A stretch of 40,799 bases of DNA from Burkholderiales bacterium. Its GTDB lineage: Bacteria > Pseudomonadota > Gammaproteobacteria > Burkholderiales > JAEUOS01. The stretch covers positions 1 to 40,799 of the forward strand of contig CANJDH010000039.1 in NCBI GenBank assembly GCA_947473125.1, in the 5' to 3' direction. Under the pieces are notes generated by a model, which was given only the letters and a program-made list of their open reading frames with translations, did not search any database and had not been told where the DNA came from. Shown one piece after another: positions 1 to 9,358 of this stretch (within the stretch, counting starts at the first letter, position 1; each line of letters starts with the position of its first letter). The position numbers were made by a program, and so were the translations under genes.

Positions 1-423
1 TGGCCGAATCGCGCAGATGCCAACAACCAGGGTACCGGCAACAGCTTTGGCGTCGCTTTCTCCGTGCCGCTGTTCCTGCGCCACAACAACGAAGGCGAGG
101 TCGCGCGTGCCCAGGCCGACTGGTACGCCGCCCGCGACGTTCTCGAACGGACACTGGGGCAAGCGCGCAGCGAGGCGGCGCGCGCAGCCGGTGACCTGGC
201 CGCAGCACGCGAGCGCCGCGCTCGTTTCGAAGGGGAATTGGTCAAGGAAGCCGAGCGCACCGCCGCAGCTGCCGAGTTCGCATTCAAGAACGGCGCCATC
301 GGCGTGATGGATCTGCTTGATGCACGGCGCACCCTGAAGGCGATCCAGATTGATGCGGCGAATGCGCGGGCCGATCACGCCAAGGCGCTGGCGGCGTATG
401 CGTTAAGCCAGGGCATGCCATGA
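1..423 (+). CDS. Outer-membrane efflux protein, CzcC/TolC family (C-terminal part)
   Basis: The reading frame is open from the first base and ends in TGA at 421-423, so only the last 140 residues are present and the start lies outside the window. What is visible is the second half of an outer-membrane factor: a beta-strand stretch ending in SVPLF followed by RHNNEGEVARAQ, then long Ala/Arg/Glu-rich helices, then the NGAIGVMDLLDARRTL element typical of CzcC/CusC-type TolC proteins. This family forms the outer-membrane channel of tripartite RND efflux pumps. Its stop overlaps the start of the adaptor gene by four bases (ATGA), and the inner-membrane pump gene follows, so the three form one operon. 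Assignment to heavy-metal efflux comes mainly from those two neighbours. Confidence 0.88.
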   Translation, partial: WPNRADANNQGTGNSFGVAFSVPLFLRHNNEGEVARAQADWYAARDVLERTLGQARSEAARAAGDLAAARERRARFEGELVKEAERTAAAAEFAFKNGAIGVMDLLDARRTLKAIQIDAANARADHAKALAAYALSQGMP

Positions 424-1589
424 GAATTTTCCGGAGGAATCGCTTGGTCCCGACATTGTTGCGTCATCTGATTGGCGGCATCGCTGTGTTTGCATTGTTG
501 TCCGGCTGCAGTGAAAAGCCGGCACCACCACCCGCTCCCAAGCCGCAGGTCAGCGGCAATGTGATCGCCTTTCCTGCTGGCAGCGCGCAACTCGCGGTGC
601 TCACGGTGGCGCCGGTGCAGGATGCGTCGCAGACGCTGCTCACCTTGACGGCACGCCTTACATGGGACGAGAACCGCACGGTGCGCGTCTATCCGCCTTT
701 CAACGGTCGCGTGGTGCGCATCGCCGTCCAACCGGGTGACAAGGTCGCCGCCGGTCAGGCCCTGGCGTTCATCGCCTCACCTGATTTCGGGCAGGCACAG
801 GCCGATACCGGCAAGGCAGCGGCAGACTTCGCACTGGCCGAGAAGAGCCTGGCGCGGGTCAAGGAGTTGTTCGACAACGGCGTGGCGCCGCGCAAGGATT
901 TGGCGCAGGCCGAGGCCGACCATGAGCGTGCGCGCAGCGAGCTGAGCCGTGCACGGGCCCGTGTCGGCCTGTATGGCGGCAGCGCCAGCGTCGACCAATC
1001 CCTGGCTCTCAAGAGCGCGCTGGCCGGCACCGTGGTCGAGCGCAACATCAATCCCGGGCAGGAACTGCGCACCGACCAAAGCGGGGCGCCGGCGCTGTTT
1101 GTGGTGACCGATCCCGGCCGGCTCTGGGTGCAGATTGATGCGCGTGAAGAGGATCTGCCCGCCCTGGTCAAGGGCGGCAAGTTCAAGGTCAAATCCGACC
1201 ACGTGCCCGGTGAAGAGTTCGAGGCTACCCTGGATGCCGTGGCCGATTTCATTGACCCGCAAACACGCACCATCAAGGCGCGCGGTTCGCTGGACAACGG
1301 CGCACGCAAGCTCAAGGGTGAAATGCTGGTGACGGCGGAGTTTGTGGCCGCCGGCGTCAAGGCGGTCATCGTGCCGGCGCGCGCGGTGGTGTTCACCGAA
1401 GGCAAGCACTACGCCTATCTCGAGCGCGGTGCGGGAAAATTTGAGCGCATCGCCGTGACGCCTGGCGTGGAGCGCAAGGGCGCGCTTGCCGTCACTGACG
1501 GGCTGGCGCCGGGACAGCGCATTGTCACCGAGGGCGTGCTGTTGCTGCAGCAGGTGTTTCGCGCCTCGTCTTCGAAGAACGAAGACTAA
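420..1589 (+). CDS. RND efflux periplasmic adaptor subunit, CzcB/CusB-like lipoprotein
   Basis: A protein of 389 residues. The N-terminus has a basic stretch, a hydrophobic segment and a lipobox-like LLSGC with Cys30, so it is probably a lipoprotein anchored in the inner membrane. A Pro-rich linker follows. The rest has the membrane-fusion-protein layout: a half-lipoyl motif around VRIAVQPGDKVAAGQALAFI, an alpha-hairpin (ADFALAEKSLARVKELFDNG), the returning lipoyl half (GTVVERNINPGQELR), and beta-barrel and membrane-proximal domains to the C-terminus. Such adaptors link the RND pump to the outer-membrane channel. The start overlaps the upstream stop as ATGA, and the pump gene begins 5 bases after the stop. 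The metal specificity cannot be read from the sequence, and I see no His/Met-rich C-terminal metal-binding tail. Confidence 0.9.
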   Translation: MRIFRRNRLVPTLLRHLIGGIAVFALLSGCSEKPAPPPAPKPQVSGNVIAFPAGSAQLAVLTVAPVQDASQTLLTLTARLTWDENRTVRVYPPFNGRVVRIAVQPGDKVAAGQALAFIASPDFGQAQADTGKAAADFALAEKSLARVKELFDNGVAPRKDLAQAEADHERARSELSRARARVGLYGGSASVDQSLALKSALAGTVVERNINPGQELRTDQSGAPALFVVTDPGRLWVQIDAREEDLPALVKGGKFKVKSDHVPGEEFEATLDAVADFIDPQTRTIKARGSLDNGARKLKGEMLVTAEFVAAGVKAVIVPARAVVFTEGKHYAYLERGAGKFERIAVTPGVERKGALAVTDGLAPGQRIVTEGVLLLQQVFRASSSKNED

Positions 1590-1594
1590 AAGGC

Positions 1595-4500
1595 ATGATC
1601 AAGCGCATCGTTTCGTTCGCACTGCATCAGCCGCTGGTGATCCTGTTCGCCACGCTGCTGTTTGTCGGCGGCGGGCTGATCGCGTTCAAGAACCTGCCGG
1701 TCGAGGCGTTTCCGGATGTGACCGACACGCAGGTCACGGTGATTACGCTGTATCCGGGCCGCGCCGCCGAAGAGGTCGAAAAGCAGGTCACGATTCCGCT
1801 CGAAGTTGCGCTGTCGGGCCTGCCCAATGCGGTGCGCATGTTCTCGCACACACAGTTCGGGCTTTCGTTCCTGATTTTGACTTTCGACGATGATGCCAAC
1901 GTCAACTGGGCGCGCCAGCAGGTCGGCGAGCGCCTGCGCACCGTGGTGCTGCCGACCGGTGTCGAACCCGACATTGCGCCGCTCTCCACCGCGATCGGCG
2001 AGATTTATCGCTATCGCGTCAAGTCGGATGCGCACGATTCCAAGGAGCTGCGTACGCTCGAAGACTGGGTGATCGAACGCGCCCTGCGGCGCATTCCCGG
2101 CGTCGCCGACATCGTGCCGATGGGCGGCCTGATCAAGCAGTATGAAGTCCAGCCGGACCTCGCGAAGCTGCGCGCCTACAAGTTGACCTTGCAGCAGCTG
2201 CAGACCGCGCTAGAGCGCGGCAACAACAATGCCGGCGGCGGCTATGTGGAGCAGGGCGGCCAGCAATATACGATTCGCGGCATCGGCCTGCTGCGGGATG
2301 CTGCCGACATTGACAACATCGTGCTGGCCGAGCGCAACGGCACGCCGGTGCTGGTCAAGGACGTTGCGCGCGTGCACGTCGGCAACGTGCCGCGCCAGGG
2401 CATTGTCGGGCAGGACAAGGACGATGACGCGGTCACCGGCGTGGTGCTGATGCGCAAGGGCGAAAACCCCTCCAAGGTGTTGAAGGAGGTCAAGGCGCGG
2501 GTGGACGAACTGAACCGCAATGGCCTGCCCAAGGGTGTGACGATCGTGCCGTTCTATGACCGTTCCTGGCTGATCGGCAAGACCCTCAACACGGTGTTCA
2601 AGAACCTGCTCGAGGGCGCCGGGCTGGTGGCGATCGTGCTGTACCTGTTTCTTGCCAATTTTCGCGCTGCGGCGATCGTCGCGCTGGTGATCCCGCTGTC
2701 CCTGCTGTCGACCTTTGTCGGGCTTACTTACGTCGGCATTCCTGCCAACCTGCTCTCGCTCGGCGCCATGGACTTCGGCATCATCGTAGACGGCGCGGTG
2801 ATCGTGGTCGAGAACGTGTTCCGGCGATTGTCGATGGTCGACCAGTTCCACGACGACAAGGTGGACCGCAAGGAAGACCGCTACCGCCTGCACACGATCC
2901 TCGAGGCGGCCGTCGAGGTCGGGCGCCCGACGCTGTTTTCGATGATCATCATCATCGCCGCGCACATCCCGATCTTCACCCTGCAGCGCCATGAGGGACG
3001 CATCTTCGCGCCGATGGCCTATTCGGTGACGTTCGCCCTGATCGGTTCGCTGATCCTGTCGCTGACCCTGGTGCCGCTGCTTTGCTACAAATGGCTCGCC
3101 AAGAATTTGCCGCACCACGACAGTCCGATCGTGGTGTTTTCCAAGCGGGTCTACGAACCGGTGCTGGTGTGGAGCCTCAGGCATCGCTACAAGGTGATCG
3201 GGATTGCCCTGGTCGCGCTCGGCGCCAGCTTTGCGGTGGTACCCAAGCTGGGCACTGAATTCCTGCCGGAGCTCAATGAAGGCTCGCTGTGGCTCAACGT
3301 CAAATTGCCGTCATCGGTCTCGGTCAGCGAGGCGCAGGTGCAGAACGGCCAGATCCGTCGCATCGTGTTGAAGACACCGGAGGTCAACTCGGTCATCTCC
3401 AAGGCAGGGCGGCCGGAAGACGGCACCGATCCGAAGCTGATCAACATGGCGGAGTTTCTCGTCGACCTGAAACCCGAATCAGAGTGGAAACGCGGCCTGA
3501 GCAAGCGCCAGGTGATGGACGAAATGGAGCAGGCCCTGCTGGCGTTGCCGGCCATCAAACCGTCGTTCTCGCAGCCGATCCGCGACAACATCCTCGAGAG
3601 CATCTCGCAGATCGACGGCCAAATCGTGATCAAGGTCTTTGGGGAAGACATTCCGACCCTGCGGCGCATTGCCGAAGAAGTTCTTGGGCAGGTAGGCGAT
3701 GTGCGCGGCGTCTCGCGCGCGCTGATCGACCGTGTCGGTGAATTACCCAACTATCTGGTCAATATTGACCGTGCGCGTGCCGCGCGCTACGGCCTCAATG
3801 TGGCTGACATCCAGGACGTGATCGAAGCCGGGCTGGGCGGCAAGGCCGCCACTTACCTGTGGGAGGGCGAGCGCCGCTTTGCCGTCGCCGTCCGGTTGAA
3901 GGAGGAGGAGCGCGGCCTCGAACGCATGAAGGGTGTGTTGCTCGCAACCACCGGGGGCGCCTACATTCCCCTTTCCGAGGTGGCAACCTTCCAGGCCGCC
4001 AGCGGCAGCATGAACATTGCTCGCGAAAACGGCGGCCGCGTCATGGCGATCGGCATTTTCATCCGCGATCGCGACATGGGCAGCGTGGTGGCCGACATGC
4101 AGGCCGCCGTCAATGCCAAGGTCAAGCTGCCGGAAGGCTATCGGATCAGCTGGTCGGGTGAATTCGAAAACCAGGAGCGCGCCATGGCGCGCCTCGCGCT
4201 GGTGGTGCCGATTTCGATCCTGCTCATTTTCGTGCTGCTGTTCAATGCCTTCAATTCGGTCAAGAGTGCGGTGCTGATCATCCTCAATGTGCCGTTCGCC
4301 ATGATCGGCGGCATTTTCGCCCTGCTGATTACCGACATCCCGCTCAGCGTATCGGCGGCGATCGGTTTTATTGCACTGTTCGGGCAGGCGGTGCTCAATG
4401 GCGTGGTGATGGTGACGGTGTTCAACCAGTTGCGCAATGCCGGTGCGAGTCCCGAAGTGGCGGTGCTGGAAGGCTCGATGCAGCGGTTGCGCACGGTGCT

Positions 4501-4726
4501 CATGACGGGCCTCCTGGCGATGCTCGGGCTGTTGCCGATGGCACTGTCGACCGACATCGGTTCCGAGACCCAGAAGCCGCTCGCAGTGGTGGTGATCGGC
4601 GGATTGATCTCGGCAACCCTGCTTACTCTCATCGTGCTGCCGGTGCTGTATGTGGCGTTCAACACGCACCGCATCAATTTTCGCAACAAGCCAGCGGCAA
4701 CTGCTGAAGCGTTGCCGAAAGCCTGA
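1595..4726 (+). CDS. Heavy-metal RND efflux pump, CzcA/CusA family
   Basis: A full-length RND inner-membrane transporter of 1043 residues, the usual size for CzcA/CusA proteins. The first transmembrane helix is near residues 10-30, and the pattern of two large periplasmic loops and twelve helices is visible. TM4 carries MDFGIIVDGAVIVVEN with Asp393, Asp399 and Glu406. This spacing matches the proton-relay triad described for the heavy-metal (HME) branch of the family, first defined in CzcA. It therefore uses the proton gradient to expel metal cations, with the upstream adaptor and channel. Family knowledge links this triad mostly to divalent cations (Zn, Co, Cd, Ni), but the exact ion is inference. 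No regulator or metal-sensing two-component pair is visible in the window. Confidence 0.93.
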   Translation: MIKRIVSFALHQPLVILFATLLFVGGGLIAFKNLPVEAFPDVTDTQVTVITLYPGRAAEEVEKQVTIPLEVALSGLPNAVRMFSHTQFGLSFLILTFDDDANVNWARQQVGERLRTVVLPTGVEPDIAPLSTAIGEIYRYRVKSDAHDSKELRTLEDWVIERALRRIPGVADIVPMGGLIKQYEVQPDLAKLRAYKLTLQQLQTALERGNNNAGGGYVEQGGQQYTIRGIGLLRDAADIDNIVLAERNGTPVLVKDVARVHVGNVPRQGIVGQDKDDDAVTGVVLMRKGENPSKVLKEVKARVDELNRNGLPKGVTIVPFYDRSWLIGKTLNTVFKNLLEGAGLVAIVLYLFLANFRAAAIVALVIPLSLLSTFVGLTYVGIPANLLSLGAMDFGIIVDGAVIVVENVFRRLSMVDQFHDDKVDRKEDRYRLHTILEAAVEVGRPTLFSMIIIIAAHIPIFTLQRHEGRIFAPMAYSVTFALIGSLILSLTLVPLLCYKWLAKNLPHHDSPIVVFSKRVYEPVLVWSLRHRYKVIGIALVALGASFAVVPKLGTEFLPELNEGSLWLNVKLPSSVSVSEAQVQNGQIRRIVLKTPEVNSVISKAGRPEDGTDPKLINMAEFLVDLKPESEWKRGLSKRQVMDEMEQALLALPAIKPSFSQPIRDNILESISQIDGQIVIKVFGEDIPTLRRIAEEVLGQVGDVRGVSRALIDRVGELPNYLVNIDRARAARYGLNVADIQDVIEAGLGGKAATYLWEGERRFAVAVRLKEEERGLERMKGVLLATTGGAYIPLSEVATFQAASGSMNIARENGGRVMAIGIFIRDRDMGSVVADMQAAVNAKVKLPEGYRISWSGEFENQERAMARLALVVPISILLIFVLLFNAFNSVKSAVLIILNVPFAMIGGIFALLITDIPLSVSAAIGFIALFGQAVLNGVVMVTVFNQLRNAGASPEVAVLEGSMQRLRTVLMTGLLAMLGLLPMALSTDIGSETQKPLAVVVIGGLISATLLTLIVLPVLYVAFNTHRINFRNKPAATAEALPKA

Positions 4727-4824
4727 CCCCTCGGTTCTGCCTGCACCACGTGAGGCTGGCGGCGGCTTGAGGCATACTTCATCCTGTGCAGCAGGTGATG
4801 CCTGCAGATTTCAGGGAGACGGCT

Positions 4825-5280
4825 TTGAAGAAAATTCTGGTCCTCAACGGACCCAACCTCAACCTGCTCGGTACGCGCGAGCCGGCCGTGTACGGTGTGG
4901 TGACGCTGGCCGATGTCGAGGCGCTGTGCCGTGCCGCGGCCAAGGCGCACGGCGTTGATACCGAGTTTCTCCAGAGCAACCACGAAGGCGTGCTGGTCGA
5001 CGCGATCCAGGCGGCCGCTCCCGCGCATCGCAAGGGGGAACTGCTCGGCATTGTCTTCAATGCCGGCGCCTATACGCATACTTCCGTGGCAATCGCCGAC
5101 GCGATCCGCGGCACCGGCGTGCCGGTGATCGAGGTGCATGTCACCAATGTGCACGCGCGCGAGGCGTTTCGCCACCACTCGTACCTGTCGCCGGTGGCCG
5201 CCGGCATCGTGGTCGGTTTCGGCGTAGACGGCTATGTGCTCGCGCTTGAAGGCCTGATCCGCAAATCGCGCAGCACCTGA
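4825..5280 (+). CDS. aroQ: 3-dehydroquinate dehydratase, type II
   Basis: Type II dehydroquinases convert 3-dehydroquinate to 3-dehydroshikimate in the cytoplasmic shikimate pathway. The family signature [17 protein letters not shown] begins at residue 4. Active-site residues are visible: Arg18 and Tyr23 on the flexible lid loop, Asn79 in [10 protein letters not shown], and Glu103 and His105 in EVHVTN. I chose the TTG at 4825 because AGGGAG lies at a good distance upstream and the protein (151 residues) then begins where relatives begin. In-frame GTG at 4786 and ATG at 4798 would add non-conserved residues. Its stop overlaps a possible gph start (TGATG). It feeds chorismate supply just ahead of the trp genes, so grouping it with them makes metabolic sense. 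Confidence 0.93.
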   Translation: MKKILVLNGPNLNLLGTREPAVYGVVTLADVEALCRAAAKAHGVDTEFLQSNHEGVLVDAIQAAAPAHRKGELLGIVFNAGAYTHTSVAIADAIRGTGVPVIEVHVTNVHAREAFRHHSYLSPVAAGIVVGFGVDGYVLALEGLIRKSRST

Positions 5281-6023
5281 TGTTGCCGGCGCGTGCGCCG
5301 GCCCTTCCCATGAAACCATTGTCCGCGCCGGTGCGCGCCGTCCTGTTTGACCTCGACGGCACCTTGCTCCATACCTCTCCCGACCTCGCCGCTGCGGCCG
5401 ATGCGGCGCTCGCGGAGCGCGGCTTGCCGTCGATTGACGCGGTGCTGGTGGAGCAGTTCGTCGGCAAGGGCATCGACGTGCTGGTGCAGCGCTGCCTGCG
5501 CCATCTTGGGCAGCCGGATGCCGGGCCGGTGTTCGAGGAGCTGCGCGATGCCTTCATGCGCCACTACGAGGCCCTTAACGGCCGCCATGCCGTAGCCTAC
5601 GAGGGCGTGTTCGACGGGCTCGACGCGATGCGCGCTGCCGGGCTCAGGCTCGGGGTCTGCACCAACAAATCGGCACGGTTCACGGAGCCGTTGTTGGAAC
5701 GCTGCAACATGACCGGCTACTTCAGCGTGGTGGTGAGCGGCGACACCACGGCGCGCAAAAAGCCCCATCCCGACATGATCGAATATGCCGCAAACCTTTG
5801 GGGCACAAGGGTTTCGGAGATTTTATTTATAGGTGATTCGGGCAACGACACGGCCGCGGCGCGCGCCGCCGGCTGCCCGGTGTGGGTGGTTCCCTATGGC
5901 TACAACGAGGGCGAACCGGTGCAGGGACTGGACTGCGATGGTATAGTTTCAACCTTGAAGGAAGCGGCCGAACGCTTGCAAGGGCAGTACGGTCGCAACC
6001 AAGACAGCCGCAAATTCCGATGA
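5280..6023 (+). CDS. gph: Phosphoglycolate phosphatase-type HAD hydrolase
   Basis: A HAD-superfamily phosphatase. Motif I is FDLDGT, with nucleophile Asp24 and acid/base Asp26 (numbered from 5280). Motif II is the Thr in CTNKS, the motif III Lys is in KKPHP, and motif IV is GDSGND. An alpha-helical C1 cap lies between motifs I and II. The family dephosphorylates 2-phosphoglycolate, and placing gph directly before trpE is a familiar proteobacterial arrangement. Two starts are possible. ATG at 5280 overlaps the aroQ stop. ATG at 5310 gives a more usual N-terminus, and a perfect 8-base inverted repeat (5285-5292/5295-5302) lies between them. Its stop overlaps the first codon of the Trp-rich leader peptide as ATGA. 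Confidence 0.88.
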   Translation: MLPARAPALPMKPLSAPVRAVLFDLDGTLLHTSPDLAAAADAALAERGLPSIDAVLVEQFVGKGIDVLVQRCLRHLGQPDAGPVFEELRDAFMRHYEALNGRHAVAYEGVFDGLDAMRAAGLRLGVCTNKSARFTEPLLERCNMTGYFSVVVSGDTTARKKPHPDMIEYAANLWGTRVSEILFIGDSGNDTAAARAAGCPVWVVPYGYNEGEPVQGLDCDGIVSTLKEAAERLQGQYGRNQDSRKFR

Positions 6024-6103
6024 CAACTCTTGACCTGCATTCGATGTGGAGCGCTGCTCCAGGGGCCTGGCCCTGGCGACGCTGGGAGCTCGCGCGCGCC
6101 TGA
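6020..6103 (+). CDS. trpL: Probable tryptophan-operon leader peptide (Trp-rich, 27 codons)
   Basis: A tiny frame of 27 codons lies in the gap before trpE. It contains four Trp codons, at 6047, 6068, 6074 and 6083, clustered in the second half (WSAAPGAWPWRRWELARA). Trp is the rarest common residue, so four in 27 just upstream of trpE is very unlikely by chance and is the hallmark of a ribosome-stalling leader peptide. The first ATG overlaps the gph stop (ATGA), suggesting translational coupling. A second in-frame ATG at 6044 would give a 19-residue peptide of more typical leader length. Neither has a strong ribosome-binding site. Competing hairpins follow within and after the frame (see 6104-6205). 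Ribosome stalling at low charged tRNA-Trp would decide which one forms. The exact mechanism is inferred. Confidence 0.72.
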   Translation: MTTLDLHSMWSAAPGAWPWRRWELARA

Positions 6104-6205
6104 CGCGTGTTGCGCGCAACCCCTGGCTTGCCGTGGTTGCGCCCGTCCCTGCCGTTTGCCCAGCATGCGGCGCCCCATGCAGCAGTTGTTACCGAGGTGT
6201 TCCAC
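6104..6205 (+). promoter_or_regulatory. trpE leader region with competing inverted repeats (putative attenuator)
   Basis: The 102 bases between the leader-peptide stop and trpE hold mutually exclusive pairings. Bases 6114-6121 (GCGCAACC) are perfectly complementary to 6135-6142 (GGTTGCGC). The overlapping bases 6112-6117 (GCGCGC) can instead pair with 6092-6097, inside the end of the leader-peptide frame. A further hairpin at 6163-6180 (GCATG/CATGC, extended by two G-C pairs past a bulge) lies just before the trpE ribosome-binding site, GAGGTG at 6194-6199. No clear T-run follows any hairpin, so termination would be poorly intrinsic; Rho-dependent termination or masking of the ribosome-binding site are alternatives. 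Confidence 0.5.
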
Positions 6206-7753
6206 ATGACTCCGCAAGAATTCGACGCGCTCAGCCGCGCCGGCTATAACCGCATCCCGCTGGTGCTCGAGACCTTCGCCGATCTCGACACGCCGCTGTC
6301 GATTTATCTCAAGCTTGCCAACCAGCCTTATACCTACCTGCTCGAGTCGGTACAGGGCGGCGAACGCTTCGGCCGCTACTCGTTCATCGGCCTGCCCTGC
6401 CAGACCCGCATCGTGGTGCGCGGTGACGAAAACCCGGTTACGCAGGTGATGCACGGTGAGAGCGTTGCCGAAACGGTGCAAGGCCAGAATCCGCTCGATT
6501 TCATCCGCGCCTACCTGCAGCGTTTCAAGGTGGCGCCCTTGCCGGGCTTGCCGCGGTTTGCCGGCGGACTGGTGGGCACCTTCGGCTACGACTGCGTGCG
6601 CTATGTCGAGCCGCGTCTGGATCGTTTCATCCGGAGCCGCCCGCCCAAGCCCGATCCGATCGGCGCTCCCGACATTGTGTTGCTGCAAAGCGAGGAAGTG
6701 GCGATCGTCGACAACCTCGCGGGCAAGCTCTATCTGGTGGTGTACGCCGACCCGCGCAACCCGGGCAGCTACGAATACGGCCAGGAGCGGCTCAAGCAGC
6801 TATTGGCGCAATTGCGCGAGCCGGCCGGCATTCCGCAGCACGGGCCCACGGTGGCGCACGTCGCGCAATCCAATTTCGGCGAGGCATCCTACCTCGATGC
6901 TGTCGCGGTCGCCAAGCAGTACATCCTCGATGGCGACGTGATGCAGGTGCAGATCGGCCAGCGCCTGACGCGACGATTCAACGCCGAGCCGCTGGCGCTG
7001 TACCGGGCCCTGCGCACCCTCAATCCGTCGCCTTACATGTTCTATTTCAACTTTCGCGAGTTTCATGTGGTCGCGGCTTCGCCCGAGATCCTGGTGCGCG
7101 TCGAGCCCGAAACCGCGCAGGCGCCCCCGAGCGGCGACGCGAGCCTTGGGGTCAAGCGCGTCACGATCCGGCCGATCGCCGGCACGCGCAAGCGTGGCGC
7201 CACCCCCGAGGAAGACAAGGCCCTGGCGGAAGACCTGCTGGCCGACCCCAAAGAGCGCGCCGAACACGTGATGCTGATCGACCTGGGCCGCAACGACGTC
7301 GGCCGGATCGCCGCGACCGGTACCGTCAAGGTCACCGACACGATGGTGATCGAGCGTTATTCGCATGTGATGCACATCGTCTCGAACGTCGAGGCGCGCC
7401 TGAAGCCGGGGCTGGATGCGATCGACGTCTTCAAGGCCTCGTTTCCGGCCGGCACCCTGACCGGCGCACCCAAGGTGCGCGCCATGGAAATCATCGAAGA
7501 ACTCGAACCGGTCAAGCGCGGCATCTACGGCGGGGCGGCGGGCTACCTCGGTTTCCACGGCGACATGGACCTTGCCATCACGATCCGCACCGGCGTCATC
7601 AAGGACGGCCTGTTGCATGTGCAGGCGGCAGCCGGCATCGTCGCCGACTCGGTGCCCGAAGCGGAATGGAACGAGACGCGCATCAAGGCACAGGCCGTGT
7701 TGCGCGCGGCCGAGATGGCGACTGCCGGGCTTGATACCAAGGCGGAGAACTAG
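6206..7753 (+). CDS. trpE: Anthranilate synthase component I
   Basis: Catalyses the first committed step of tryptophan synthesis, chorismate to anthranilate, using ammonia from the TrpG glutaminase subunit. The 515-residue length is normal. The N-terminal domain carries LLES at residues 45-48, part of the tryptophan feedback-binding site. The C-terminal chorismate-binding domain shows [11 protein letters not shown] and [15 protein letters not shown] (from residue 416). ATG 6206 is chosen because GAGGTG sits six bases upstream and the protein then starts like its relatives. The frame is open upstream, but that stretch is the leader region. Only three bases separate its stop from trpG. Feedback inhibition plus the Trp-rich leader suggest control at both enzyme and transcript level. 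Confidence 0.95.
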   Translation: MTPQEFDALSRAGYNRIPLVLETFADLDTPLSIYLKLANQPYTYLLESVQGGERFGRYSFIGLPCQTRIVVRGDENPVTQVMHGESVAETVQGQNPLDFIRAYLQRFKVAPLPGLPRFAGGLVGTFGYDCVRYVEPRLDRFIRSRPPKPDPIGAPDIVLLQSEEVAIVDNLAGKLYLVVYADPRNPGSYEYGQERLKQLLAQLREPAGIPQHGPTVAHVAQSNFGEASYLDAVAVAKQYILDGDVMQVQIGQRLTRRFNAEPLALYRALRTLNPSPYMFYFNFREFHVVAASPEILVRVEPETAQAPPSGDASLGVKRVTIRPIAGTRKRGATPEEDKALAEDLLADPKERAEHVMLIDLGRNDVGRIAATGTVKVTDTMVIERYSHVMHIVSNVEARLKPGLDAIDVFKASFPAGTLTGAPKVRAMEIIEELEPVKRGIYGGAAGYLGFHGDMDLAITIRTGVIKDGLLHVQAAAGIVADSVPEAEWNETRIKAQAVLRAAEMATAGLDTKAEN

Positions 7754-7756
7754 ATC

Positions 7757-8329
7757 ATGATCCTGATGATCGACAACTACGATTCCTTCACCTGGAACCT
7801 GGTGCAGTATTTCGGTGAGCTAGGTGCCGATATGAAGGTCGTGCTCAACGATGAAGTTTCCGTCAGTGACGTGGCTGCCATGAAGCCCGAGAAAATCGTG
7901 ATTTCCCCCGGGCCGTGTTCCCCCAATGAAGCCGGTATCTCGCTCGAAACCATCAAGGCGTTTGCCGGCAAGCTGCCGATCCTCGGTGTCTGCCTCGGTC
8001 ACCAGGCGCTCGGCCAGGCCTTCGGCGGCAAGGTGGTCCACGCACAAACCTTGATGCATGGCAAGACCTCGCCGGTCGAGCACACCGGGGTCGGCGTGTT
8101 TGCAGGTTTGCCAAGCCCCTTTACCGCCACGCGTTATCACTCGCTCGCCGTCGAGCGAAGTAGCCTGCCCGATTGCCTCGAAGTCACCGCCTGGACGGCT
8201 GATGGCGAAATCATGGGCCTGCGCCACAAGACACTCGACGTCGAAGGCGTGCAGTTCCACCCCGAATCGATATTGACCGAACATGGTCACCGGATGCTGA
8301 AGAATTTTCTACAAGGAGAAGCCAGATGA
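7757..8329 (+). CDS. trpG: Anthranilate synthase component II (glutamine amidotransferase)
   Basis: A class-I glutamine amidotransferase of 190 residues that releases ammonia from glutamine and passes it to TrpE. The N-terminus [15 protein letters not shown] and the oxyanion-loop SPGP are characteristic. The catalytic triad is complete: Cys79 in GVCLGHQ, and His168 and Glu170 in [11 protein letters not shown]. In many bacteria the same subunit also serves para-aminobenzoate synthase; no pabB lies here, so that dual use is only a possibility. The start is three bases after the trpE stop, and the stop overlaps the trpD start as ATGA, giving tight stoichiometric coupling. Confidence 0.95.
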   Translation: MILMIDNYDSFTWNLVQYFGELGADMKVVLNDEVSVSDVAAMKPEKIVISPGPCSPNEAGISLETIKAFAGKLPILGVCLGHQALGQAFGGKVVHAQTLMHGKTSPVEHTGVGVFAGLPSPFTATRYHSLAVERSSLPDCLEVTAWTADGEIMGLRHKTLDVEGVQFHPESILTEHGHRMLKNFLQGEAR

Positions 8330-9351
8330 TTACCCCCCAGGAAGCCCTGACCCGCGTCATCGAACATCGTGAAATCTTTCACGACGAGATGCTCGAAATC
8401 ATGCGCCAGATCATGAGCGGCCAGATGTCGCCGGTGCTGATCTCGGCGATCATCATCGGCCTGCGTGTCAAGAAGGAAACCATCGGCGAGGTCACCGCCG
8501 CGGCGCAGGTGATGCGCGAGCTCGCCACCAAGGTCAATGTCAAGGACCAGACCCACCTGGTCGACATCGTCGGTACCGGCGGCGACGGCGCCCACACCTT
8601 CAACATTTCCACCGCCTCGATGTTCGTGGCCGCCGCCGCCGGCGCGCGCGTCGCCAAGCACGGCGCACGCGCGGTGTCGTCCAAATCGGGCGCCGCCGAC
8701 GTGCTCGAAGCCTTCGGCGTCAACATCAACCTGCAGCCGGCCCAGGTCGGGCAGTGCATCGACGAAATCGGCATCGGTTTCATGTTCGCCCCGAACCACC
8801 ACGCGGCGATGAAGCATGCCGCGCCGGTGCGGCGCGAGCTCGGCGTGCGCACCATTTTCAACATCCTCGGGCCCCTGACCAATCCGGCCGGCGCGCCGAA
8901 CGTGATGATGGGCGTGTTCCACGGTGATCTGGTCGGGATCCAGGCGCGCGTGATGCAGCGGCTCGGCAATCGCCACGCGCTGGTGGTGCACGGTGCCGAA
9001 GGCCTCGATGAAATCTCGATTTCCGGCCGCACTTTTGTCGGCGAGTTGAAAGACGGTCGCGTTGAAGAGTACGAAATCCATCCGGAGCGCTTCGGCCTCG
9101 GCGTGCACGACTCGCGCACCCTGCGCGTGGCGACGGTGGAGGAATCGCGCGAGATGGTGTTGTCGGCACTCGAGAATAAACCCGGTGCGGCACGCGACAT
9201 CGTCGCGGTCAACGCCGGCGCGGGCATCTATGTGTCGGGCAAGGCGGCAACGCTCGAAGACGGCGTCGCAAAGGCTTTCGAGATCATCAAGAGCGGGGCA
9301 GCGCGTGCCAAGCTGGACGATTTCATCAAGATGACCCAGAAATTCAAATAG
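8326..9351 (+). CDS. trpD: Anthranilate phosphoribosyltransferase
   Basis: Transfers the phosphoribosyl group of PRPP to anthranilate, the second step of the tryptophan branch. At 341 residues it is of normal length. The PRPP-binding motif GTGGDG is at residues 83-88, followed by TFNISTAS, then [18 protein letters not shown] and the later [12 protein letters not shown] region, in family order. The residue between the Gly and Arg of KHG-x-R is Ala, a position where other members have Asn or Gly. AAGGAG at 8313-8318 lies before the start, and the ATG overlaps the trpG stop. TrpG and TrpD are separate here rather than fused as in enteric bacteria. Confidence 0.95.
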   Translation: MITPQEALTRVIEHREIFHDEMLEIMRQIMSGQMSPVLISAIIIGLRVKKETIGEVTAAAQVMRELATKVNVKDQTHLVDIVGTGGDGAHTFNISTASMFVAAAAGARVAKHGARAVSSKSGAADVLEAFGVNINLQPAQVGQCIDEIGIGFMFAPNHHAAMKHAAPVRRELGVRTIFNILGPLTNPAGAPNVMMGVFHGDLVGIQARVMQRLGNRHALVVHGAEGLDEISISGRTFVGELKDGRVEEYEIHPERFGLGVHDSRTLRVATVEESREMVLSALENKPGAARDIVAVNAGAGIYVSGKAATLEDGVAKAFEIIKSGAARAKLDDFIKMTQKFK

Positions 9352-9358
9352 GCGGCCG

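Noticed and set aside
4727-4824. Terminator for the efflux operon or promoter for aroQ
   Set aside because: Short complementary pieces (GCCT/AGGC) are present but there is no stable stem with a T-run, and no -35/-10 pair at proper spacing could be found.
5285-5302. GC-rich inverted repeat between aroQ and gph as a terminator
   Set aside because: The 8-base arms are perfect but only two bases separate them and no T-run follows; it may just be part of the gph coding start.
4138-5319. Long open frame on the minus strand across the end of the efflux pump, aroQ and the start of gph
   Set aside because: Three well-recognised + strand genes occupy the same bases; the minus-strand translation is rich in His, Arg and Gln and matches nothing. 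Long opposite-strand frames are common in high-GC DNA.
5819-5947. AT-rich patch and TATAGT within gph as a promoter for the trp genes
   Set aside because: TATAGT at 5942 has no recognisable -35 box at a suitable distance, and the patch at 5819-5834 lies in conserved HAD coding sequence.
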